From Bacteroidales bacterium (GTDB lineage: Bacteria > Bacteroidota > Bacteroidia > Bacteroidales > JAADGE01), in NCBI GenBank assembly GCA_024762915.1, contig JANTGL010000087.1, forward strand, positions 1-9,618: a stretch of DNA of 9,618 nt, read 5' to 3'. Position numbers and translations under genes: made by a program. Positions within the stretch are counted from its first letter, which is position 1, and every line of letters starts with the position of its first letter. Shown piece after piece: positions 1-5,295 of this stretch. A model generated the notes under the pieces. It was not told the DNA's origin. It searched no databases and saw nothing but the letters and a program-made list of their open reading frames with translations.

Positions 1-141
1 AAAACAAATGAATTCTTTAACAATGGGTTTTGGATTGTTTTCGGTTGTTTTATCGGTTTTTATTGGGCTGTATTTTCAATTAAATTTATCCGTAAAAACA
101 ATCAAGAACCGTTTAAAATTTTAAAAAATAAAAAAGAATAA
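1..141 (+). CDS. C-terminal end of an unidentified membrane protein (5' partial)
   Basis: Reading frame 1 is open from the window edge to a TAA at 139-141, giving 46 residues. They contain one clear hydrophobic segment (about residues 9-27, rich in Phe, Trp, Gly and Ile, starting NGFWIVFGCFIG) followed by a basic, Asn/Lys-rich tail (KFIRKNNQEPFK...). This is the pattern of a last transmembrane helix with a positively charged cytoplasmic tail. The family cannot be recognised from this fragment. The next gene on the same strand starts about 100 bases later behind its own promoter-like box, so the two need not be cotranscribed. Confidence covers this being a real coding end, not its function. 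Confidence 0.6.
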   Translation, partial: KTNEFFNNGFWIVFGCFIGFYWAVFSIKFIRKNNQEPFKILKNKKE

Positions 142-208
142 ATAAGAAAAATTATTCCTCAAATAACTCAAATCTAAAAATAAAAAACATAGTCGATAGA
201 ATAAACAT

Positions 209-216
209 TACATTTG
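209..216 (+). promoter_or_regulatory. Candidate Bacteroidota -7 promoter box (TACATTTG)
   Basis: TACATTTG matches the Bacteroidota housekeeping -7 consensus TAnnTTTG exactly and lies 29 bases before the ATG at 246. That leaves room for a leader of about 20-25 bases. No TTG-type -33 element is visible at the usual distance upstream, so the call rests on one box in AT-rich DNA. The leader has no Shine-Dalgarno sequence, which is usual in this phylum. Confidence 0.45.
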
Positions 217-245
217 TCCGGAAAATTAATCTCAACATTCAATAA

Positions 246-1073
246 ATGACAAAAAAAATCGGTATTTTATTATTCGTCTTGTTTTCGTTTTTTAACGGCT
301 TTACACAAAATTCATTAAACGCCGACTTATCGATTCCGAAGCAAATTTCTAGCGGACAAGTATTTACTGAAACTTTAACAATTATCAAACCCGCCGGTTT
401 GCGTTCTTATACCGTTTTTAATCAACACATTCCGAAAGGATTGTTTATTGAAACAAAAAATATTCCCGGCAGTACGCTAAGTTATCAAAATAATATCCTC
501 ACAATAACATGGATGCGATTACCGGCAGAAAAAACGATTCACATTCCGATTAAGATATCCTGTATTAAAGGATTAACGGGGACTTTTTCTTTGTCCGGAA
601 AGTTAACATATTTGATTGATAATAAAAAAGGAGAGTACAAACTCGGCAAAAGTTATTTTTCAATTACTTCCGAAAATAATCCTGTTTCTAAAAACTTAAG
701 CGAATACGGTAAAATTTATGATACACTCGGGAACATAAAATGCATGAGAGGAATAAAGAAACAAACTGATAATTCGTATTTAATTGAATTGAAAATAAAT
801 AAACTCCCTGCATTCTCAAATGTCATTTTAACAGAAGAAATTTCTCAAAATTTCAATATTCAAAAAATTGATGACGCAGGAACAGAACTACTTCCGGAGA
901 AAAGAATGATTCAATTCATTATAAATAAAAATACGGGAAATAAAGGTATTGTATTCAAATATCGGCTAATTCCGAAAACCGAAAACACGAAACAAAAACC
1001 GATAATTTTCGGTAAATTATCATTTCTTAAAAACGGTCAAATAATTACTGTTCCTGTTGAGAATCAACCGTAG
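246..1073 (+). CDS. Secreted protein of unknown function with two diverged beta-sandwich modules
   Basis: The 275-residue product starts with a classic Sec signal peptide (MTKKIGILLFVLFSFFNGFTQ, cleavage likely near residue 20-21) and has no later membrane segment, no lipobox cysteine and no T9SS sorting domain. It should be periplasmic or exported. The mature part is beta-rich and splits into two regions. Module 1 (about 28-141) contains a proline-rich turn, an ITWMRLPAE segment (86-95) and a closing GKLTYLI strand. Module 2 (about 166-271) follows the same order: KINKLPAF, a TEEIS strand, KYRL, then a closing GKLSFLKNG strand. I infer an internal duplication of a DUF11-like or Ig-like fold. 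Cys106 and Cys166 are the only cysteines in the mature part. The ATG at 246 is the only start that includes the signal peptide. The last 29 bases overlap the end of the convergent protease gene. I do not recognise a named family or function. Confidence 0.8.
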   Translation: MTKKIGILLFVLFSFFNGFTQNSLNADLSIPKQISSGQVFTETLTIIKPAGLRSYTVFNQHIPKGLFIETKNIPGSTLSYQNNILTITWMRLPAEKTIHIPIKISCIKGLTGTFSLSGKLTYLIDNKKGEYKLGKSYFSITSENNPVSKNLSEYGKIYDTLGNIKCMRGIKKQTDNSYLIELKINKLPAFSNVILTEEISQNFNIQKIDDAGTELLPEKRMIQFIINKNTGNKGIVFKYRLIPKTENTKQKPIIFGKLSFLKNGQIITVPVENQP

Positions 1074-1989
1074 ATGTTTCAATTTTTGTAAGTTTATAGA
1101 ATAAATACAAAAACATTCCCGCAAACAATACGGAAAAAATCACGGAAGGCATTGTGGCAGTGTCGGTTCCGAAAGCATCCGCTTTTTCATACAATTCCGT
1201 ATCGTGCATGAAATAATATAAAAGAACGGCAAGTCCGTTATTGATAAAATGGACCGTGACCGGCACCCAAATATTTTTTGACCAAACAAATAAATAACCG
1301 AATAAAGCTCCCAATAAAAACCGCGGTAAAAATCCGTAAAACTGAAAATGAACCGCACTGAATAAAAATGCGGAAATTAAAATTGCTGCATGTTTATTTT
1401 TGGTCCATTCTTTAAATATTTTGAGTAATACACCTCTGAATAAAAACTCCTCTCCTACGGCAGGCAACAGTGCAACAATAATTAAATTAATAAAAAGCCC
1501 GCCGATTGACTTCACATTTAAAAATGCTTCCGTCATTTTACCGGCAGATTCCTCCATTGCTTTTATTTTCTCTTCAAAGCCCGCAAAACTTTCAGGTAAA
1601 CTCATTTTTGCATTCAATGCACCCGTATAATTAATAAAGGGAATTGCAAAAATGATAATACCCGCAGCTAGTAAATATACCGGAAATTTGCTTTTAGTAT
1701 CCGCACTCAAATAGCTTTTCGGGTATTTTGAAAAAACATAAGCAGCAATAAGCGGCGGAACAACGAAAATACCCATGTGTTGAATAAATTGCATGTATTT
1801 TATCAAGCCGATGTTGTCCGGATTGTTAATATTCAAAGCACTCTGAAAAGAACTTAACGTAATTCCGAAAAAGGGAATAGCTGTTATTAATCCGATAACT
1901 AAGAAAATTAAAAATGACCCGATAATAATAAAGAACAAAAACAACAATTTTGTAAAAGGATGCGACTGTTCAAATAAAGGATTTTTCAT
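1045..1989 (-). CDS. CPBP (Abi/CAAX-protease-like) family intramembrane glutamic endopeptidase
   Basis: This 314-residue polytopic membrane protein has about eight hydrophobic segments (roughly 14-40, 73-87, 103-122, 163-177, 200-213, 221-236, 241-259, 281-299). The three signature motifs of the CPBP/Abi family (PF02517) are intact: EEFLFR with Glu180-Glu181 and Arg185, FxxxH ending in His214, and HxxxN spanning His247-Asn251. Family knowledge: these residues form the active site of Rce1-like glutamic proteases buried in the membrane. Bacterial members have been linked to processing of prenylated or bacteriocin-related peptides and to self-immunity, but most have no known substrate. The start codon overlaps the stop of the upstream channel gene by one base (TAATG), so translation is probably coupled and its ribosome entry lies inside that gene. 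The 3' end overlaps the convergent gene at 246-1073. Family assignment is firm; the substrate is unknown. Confidence 0.92.
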   Translation of the reverse strand: MKNPLFEQSHPFTKLLFLFFIIIGSFLIFLVIGLITAIPFFGITLSSFQSALNINNPDNIGLIKYMQFIQHMGIFVVPPLIAAYVFSKYPKSYLSADTKSKFPVYLLAAGIIIFAIPFINYTGALNAKMSLPESFAGFEEKIKAMEESAGKMTEAFLNVKSIGGLFINLIIVALLPAVGEEFLFRGVLLKIFKEWTKNKHAAILISAFLFSAVHFQFYGFLPRFLLGALFGYLFVWSKNIWVPVTVHFINNGLAVLLYYFMHDTELYEKADAFGTDTATMPSVIFSVLFAGMFLYLFYKLTKIETSTVDSQQEQ

Positions 1990-3056
1990 TAATTTGCTTT
2001 AATTTCTTGTGTTAAAATTGTTTGTGTCGGAAATGCAAATTCCAATCCGGCATCGTTAAACTTTTGTAATATCCGTAAATTTATTTCATTCGGTGCCAAA
2101 AACCAAAAATCAGGTTTGCTTTTAATAAAATAGGTAAAACTTAAATTCATTGAAAAATCACCGAAAGACGCAAAATAAACCACACAATCATCTAATGTAT
2201 AATCACATTGTTTATTGATCTCTTTTAATAATTCGATCCCTTTATTAATATCTTCAGTAGTCATATCATATGTTAAACCGATGGTTATACTCATTTTTCT
2301 GCTTGGTTCCGAACTGATATTTTCAATGTATTTTTCCGTAAAATTTTTATTCGGAATGGTAACAATCCTACCGGCAAGCGTTCTGAGTTTTGTACTTCGC
2401 AAACCCATATCCGAAACCGTTCCGTCATAACCGTCAATCACAATTCTGTCTCCGATTTTAAACGGTTTATCCATAAAAACCGTAATCCCTCCGAAAAGAT
2501 TTGCTACAGAATCTTTTGCAGCCATTGCAAATGCCAAACCTCCCAGTCCGAGTCCTGCCAACAAAGCACCGACATCATAACCCGCATTATTTAATCCGAC
2601 AATAACGGCAACAGCCCAAATCGTTGCTTTTAAACTTTTCCTGATAATCGGTAACAGTTGATCATCAAGATTTCCTTTCGTTTTTTTCACCAAAGGACTT
2701 AAATACTCGACTAAAACCGAATCGACCAATCGAACGACTAACCACGAAACATCAAAGGTAAAAGCAACATAAAAAGCTTTATCGGCAAAACCGGCAAATC
2801 CTTCAGAAACATTTAAATATGAAATCGCATACCAAAATCCGCCGAGAACCAATGCCAAAATTACGGGTTCTTCAATTTTATCAATGATTAAGTCATCTAA
2901 CTTAGATTTTGTTTTTTTTGTTACTTTTTTTATAATATTTCCCGAAAGCCAATAAATTGCTTTTGCCAAAATAAAAGTTCCGACAATTATTAATAAAGCA
3001 ATGCTCCATTCAGCCACTGTATTTCCGTAAAATGTTTTTTCAAAAAATTCACTCAT
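1989..3056 (-). CDS. MscS-family small-conductance mechanosensitive ion channel
   Basis: The 355-residue product has five hydrophobic segments by eye (about 15-37, 64-81, 94-119, 141-159 and the pore helix 164-194), two more than the three of E. coli MscS. The pore helix shows the typical Gly/Ala packing (LLAGLGLGGLAFAMAAKD). It is followed by the signature start of the MscS beta domain (PF00924): KPFKIGDRI (198-205), a GYDGTV turn (209-214), a LRSTKLRT segment and IPNK (234-237). The C-terminal alpha/beta domain (about 255-350) forms the cytoplasmic cage in this family. Its role is to open under membrane tension and release solutes after osmotic downshock; it sits in the inner membrane. The gene is the first of a two-gene operon with the CPBP protease. 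The ATG at 3056 lies about 17 bases after a consensus-like promoter box. Confidence 0.93.
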   Translation of the reverse strand: MSEFFEKTFYGNTVAEWSIALLIIVGTFILAKAIYWLSGNIIKKVTKKTKSKLDDLIIDKIEEPVILALVLGGFWYAISYLNVSEGFAGFADKAFYVAFTFDVSWLVVRLVDSVLVEYLSPLVKKTKGNLDDQLLPIIRKSLKATIWAVAVIVGLNNAGYDVGALLAGLGLGGLAFAMAAKDSVANLFGGITVFMDKPFKIGDRIVIDGYDGTVSDMGLRSTKLRTLAGRIVTIPNKNFTEKYIENISSEPSRKMSITIGLTYDMTTEDINKGIELLKEINKQCDYTLDDCVVYFASFGDFSMNLSFTYFIKSKPDFWFLAPNEINLRILQKFNDAGLEFAFPTQTILTQEIKAN

Positions 3057-3078
3057 AGTAAGATTTTAATAATTTATG

Positions 3079-3086
3079 CAAATCTA
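3079..3086 (-). promoter_or_regulatory. Candidate -7 promoter box (TAGATTTG) for the channel-protease operon
   Basis: Read on the minus strand, 3086-3079 is TAGATTTG, an exact TAnnTTTG match, placed 22 bases before the ATG at 3056. A clear TTG -33 element is not present at 19-21 bases upstream, where the sequence is a T/A run. The 100-base divergent spacer also has a one-mismatch box on the plus strand (TACTTTTA, 3123-3130), 26 bases before the ATG of the barrel gene. The two divergent transcripts therefore probably start from this spacer. Confidence 0.45.
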
Positions 3087-3156
3087 TTAAACAAATTTTA
3101 TTATAAAAATCGAAAATCTTATTACTTTTACCTTTTAAATCTAAAAATTATTCAAA

Positions 3157-3918
3157 ATGAAAAAATTTGTTTATTTATTGGTCATATCTGCTCTTCTTTT
3201 TCAAAATGCAGATGCTCAAAGAAGAAAACAAACCATTAAGTGGTTCAGTATTGCCGCAAAAGTCGGTTACGGAAATTCGGTTCTGTTAAATATAGACAAT
3301 ATAGACGACGGAAATGTATCATTTAATTATTTAACCCCGAGCTTATCATACGGCGGCAGGTTCACATTTACTTACGGTGAAAAAATCGGTTTCGGTGCTG
3401 ATGTTTTGCTTTCATCTTTCGGCCAACAATATACAATTGACAATAACAGTGATATTTATGAGAAAGAACTTAAAATAAAATCGCTTGATATTTTACCTTT
3501 TTTCAGATATTCGGGAGAAAAAGGCGGGTATTTTGAATTAGGCGGAAAATTTTCCAATATAAAATCAATGGCTGTTACAAATTCAATCAGTAATCCGAAT
3601 CCGCCCTTCCGTCCGACTGATAATCTTGCAGCTAATTATACATCAAAATTTACGAGTCTTGTACTCGGCTCCGGTATAGCCGTATATAAAAATGAGCGTC
3701 TTGATATAAATCTGGGAGTCCGTTTTGCATACTCTTTTACCGATTTCACTCCCGGTTATTCATACAATATTGTTGATGACGGTTACTATTTACCGACAAA
3801 AGATATTATAACTACTACAAATCCGCTTTCAATTCAGGGTATTTTAGAAGTGAACTACTATTTTGCATTTTGGGGAGATGCGACATGCGGCAAAGGACGT
3901 TTGATGCTTTTTAAATAA
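3157..3918 (+). CDS. Outer-membrane beta-barrel protein (PorT / OMP_b-brl_2-like)
   Basis: The 253-residue protein has a clean Sec signal peptide (MKKFVYLLVISALLFQNADA, cleavage near residue 20 before QRRK). The rest is a series of alternating amphipathic strands typical of small Bacteroidota barrels. Examples are IAAKVGYGNSVLL (32-44), SLSYGGRFTFTYG (62-74), IGFGADVLLSSFGQQY (77-92), DILPFFRYSG (111-120), GGYFELGGKFS (123-133), TSLVLGSGIAVYK (166-178), DINLGVRFAYSF (183-194) and IQGILEVNYYFAFWG (226-240). About eight to ten strands fit. The last strand is aromatic-rich but is followed by a short polar and basic tail (DATCGKGRLMLFK) rather than ending in Phe. The barrel class is clear; the specific role (porin, adhesin or assembly factor) is not. 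It is a single gene, divergent from the channel operon, with a weak terminator-like hairpin after it. Confidence 0.8.
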   Translation: MKKFVYLLVISALLFQNADAQRRKQTIKWFSIAAKVGYGNSVLLNIDNIDDGNVSFNYLTPSLSYGGRFTFTYGEKIGFGADVLLSSFGQQYTIDNNSDIYEKELKIKSLDILPFFRYSGEKGGYFELGGKFSNIKSMAVTNSISNPNPPFRPTDNLAANYTSKFTSLVLGSGIAVYKNERLDINLGVRFAYSFTDFTPGYSYNIVDDGYYLPTKDIITTTNPLSIQGILEVNYYFAFWGDATCGKGRLMLFK

Positions 3919-3953
3919 ACCACTATGGAATGAAAATCCGTAGGTTCTATAAC

Positions 3954-3973
3954 AAACGAAAAAAATTCGTTTT
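3954..3973 (+). terminator. Weak terminator-like hairpin after the barrel gene
   Basis: AAACGAA (3954-3960) and TTCGTTT (3966-3972) form a perfect 7-base-pair stem around an AAAAA loop. The T-rich end of the stem runs into TTTTA. It lies 36 bases after the stop codon at 3918. The stem has only two G:C pairs, so termination may be inefficient; Bacteroidota terminators are often this AT-rich. Confidence 0.45.
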
Positions 3974-3999
3974 AAAATAAAATTTATGAATTAATTTAA

Positions 4000-4125
4000 G
4001 AACATCGATTAACGAATAAGGATTTTTGAAGTAAAAAACAAAAGGGATTATATTTTGTACAATACATACTTCTTATTTTTGTGAAACTTCATAACTCTTA
4101 AATCGTTAATCCTTGTTCGATATTC
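4000..4125. repeat. Long imperfect inverted repeat (possible intergenic repeat element)
   Basis: The left arm (4000-4032) and the reverse complement of the right arm (4086-4125) align over 33 positions with 27 identities by my hand count. The right arm carries a single 7-base insertion. The best-matched blocks are the outer GAAyATCGA, the TTAACGA block and the inner ATGAAGT/TTGAAGT end. The arms flank a 53-base AT-rich spacer that contains the palindrome TTGTACAA (4055-4062) and a smaller inverted pair, GAAGTA (4028-4033) and TACTTC (4067-4072). A TAnnTTTG-like box (TATTTTTG, 4074-4081) also lies in the spacer and could serve the downstream synthase gene. No open frame of useful length exists here. 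The pairing is seen directly; calling it a dispersed element is inference. Confidence 0.6.
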
Positions 4126-4139
4126 AAATAATATTTATA

Positions 4140-4175
4140 AAAACTAAAGTAACTGCACCGGAATTGCAGAGTTTT
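4140..4175 (+). promoter_or_regulatory. Small hairpin in the leader of the polyprenyl synthase gene
   Basis: CTGCA (4153-4157) pairs with TGCAG (4165-4169) around a 7-base loop (CCGGAAT). An outer pair, AAAACT (4140-4145) with AGTTTT (4170-4175), is separated from the inner stem by a one-sided 7-base bulge. The structure ends 26 bases before the ATG at 4202. It resembles no riboswitch class that I recognise and may be chance pairing. It could also act as a leaky terminator or a leader structure, since the descending arm ends in TTTT. Confidence 0.25.
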
Positions 4176-4201
4176 AACTTAAAAACAGACAATAAAATCG
4201 G

Positions 4202-5176
4202 ATGTCAGAAATAAATGATATAAGGGCTTTTATTAAGCCTGAAATGATGAAATTTGAGCCTTTTTTTAAGAATGCCGTAAAAAGTAATGTTCCGCTTTTG
4301 GACATTATAATGAATTACGTCATTCGAAGAAAAGGCAAACAAATGCGACCGATGTTTGTTTTCCTTTCGGCAAAGTTAATAGGAGAAGTTACCGAAAGTA
4401 CGTATACGGCTGCTGCACTTATTGAACTGTTACATACCGCAACATTAATTCACGATGACGTGGTTGATAACTCGAATAAACGCAGAGGATTTTTTTCCAT
4501 AAATGCTTTATGGCGTTCAAAAATTGCCGTTTTAGCCGGAGATTATTTGTTGTCTAAAGGTTTGCTTTTGGCAATACGTAATAAAGAATTTGAATTACTT
4601 GAAATTGTCTCCGAAGCCGTAAAAGAAATGGCAGAAGGCGAATTACTCCAACTTGAAAAATCCAGAAAATTAGATATTTCGGAAGAAACATATTTTGAAA
4701 TTATTTATAAAAAAACAGCCACTTTAATTGCTTCTTGTACGGCTGCCGGTGCAGCTTCTGCAAAAGCCGAAAAAGAGCAAATTGAAAACTTAAAACAATT
4801 CGGGAAATATGCCGGAATTACGTTTCAAATAAAAGATGATTTATTTGATTATCAAAAAACAAACTCAACCGGAAAACCTTCGGGAAATGACATTCAGGAA
4901 AAGAAAATGACACTTCCTTTAATTTATGCACTCAAAAATTCGGAAAAATCTCAAAAAAGATCCATTCTGAAATTAATCGGGAAAACTTCCGGTAAACAAA
5001 ATAAAGTTAAGCAAATTCTGGATTTTGTGAAAGAAAAACACGGATTGGAATACACCGAAAAAATAATGGAAGAACATAAAAATTCGGCACTGAAAGCTTT
5101 AAATAATTTTCCGGAAACAGAGGCAAAAAAACATCTTCAAAATTTAGTAAAATATATTACGGTTAGGGAAAAATAA
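4202..5176 (+). CDS. trans-Polyprenyl diphosphate synthase (IspB/HepPP-synthase-like)
   Basis: The 324-residue protein is the usual length for the polyprenyl synthetase family (PF00348) and keeps its key motifs. These are the isopentenyl-diphosphate-binding KGKQMRP (44-50), the first aspartate-rich motif DDVVD (85-89) followed by NKRRG (92-96), KTATL (171-175), the second motif DDLFD (212-216), and GNDIQEKKMTLPL (228-240) with its paired lysines. It condenses isopentenyl diphosphate onto an allylic diphosphate in trans, using magnesium held by the two aspartate motifs, on the cytosolic side of the membrane. The residues four and five places before the first motif are Thr81 and Ala80, not bulky aromatics. 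By established rules this favours long-chain products, so a quinone side chain (menaquinone in most Bacteroidota) is likely. It stands alone between an intergenic repeat and a strong terminator. The ATG at 4202 gives the normal N-terminus. Confidence 0.93.
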   Translation: MSEINDIRAFIKPEMMKFEPFFKNAVKSNVPLLDIIMNYVIRRKGKQMRPMFVFLSAKLIGEVTESTYTAAALIELLHTATLIHDDVVDNSNKRRGFFSINALWRSKIAVLAGDYLLSKGLLLAIRNKEFELLEIVSEAVKEMAEGELLQLEKSRKLDISEETYFEIIYKKTATLIASCTAAGAASAKAEKEQIENLKQFGKYAGITFQIKDDLFDYQKTNSTGKPSGNDIQEKKMTLPLIYALKNSEKSQKRSILKLIGKTSGKQNKVKQILDFVKEKHGLEYTEKIMEEHKNSALKALNNFPETEAKKHLQNLVKYITVREK

Positions 5177-5203
5177 TCTTAGTCCGCATTATTCAACGCA
5201 TTG

Positions 5204-5224
5204 TTAATAATACGATATTATTAA
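5204..5224. other. All-AT stem-loop upstream of the shared terminator
   Basis: TTAATAATA (5204-5212) and TATTATTAA (5216-5224) form a perfect 9-base-pair stem with a CGA loop, 27 bases after the synthase stop codon. It sits 5 bases before the G:C-containing terminator hairpin. Without G:C pairs it is unlikely to terminate transcription by itself. It may protect the 3' end of the synthase mRNA or add to the terminator. Confidence 0.4.
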
Positions 5225-5229
5225 AACTG

Positions 5230-5256
5230 AAAAACCCGAAAATAATTCGGGTTTTT
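5230..5256. terminator. Strong bidirectional rho-independent terminator
   Basis: AAAAACCCGAA (5230-5240) and TTCGGGTTTTT (5246-5256) form a perfect 11-base-pair stem with loop AATAA. Because each strand has A's before and T's after the CCCG/CGGG core, the hairpin works in both directions. It lies 53 bases after the stop of the synthase gene and 39 bases after the stop of the convergent amidase gene, so it serves both. Confidence 0.88.
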
Positions 5257-5295
5257 ATCGTTTATTGATTAGAATTTTCGCTCAAGAGGTATCTG

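Noticed and set aside
1140..1630. Open frames of 72 and 76 codons overlapping the CPBP protease gene
   Set aside because: They lie within the protease gene in other frames, and the intact protease motifs show which frame is real.
1045..1989. Phage-abortive-infection system suggested by the historical family name Abi
   Set aside because: The CPBP/Abi family name does not by itself imply phage defence. The neighbours are a housekeeping channel and a secreted protein, with no toxin, restriction or other defence gene in the window.
4048..4092. Minus-strand 14-codon open frame inside the inverted repeat (begins MKFHKNKKY)
   Set aside because: Lys-rich composition is what random AT-rich DNA gives, it has no ribosome-binding or promoter signal of its own, and it overlaps the pairing right arm. 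It cannot be supported as a gene.
4000..4125. CRISPR array or attachment site reading of the intergenic repeat
   Set aside because: There are only two arms, in inverted rather than direct orientation, with imperfect identity and a single spacer, and no cas or integrase gene is nearby.
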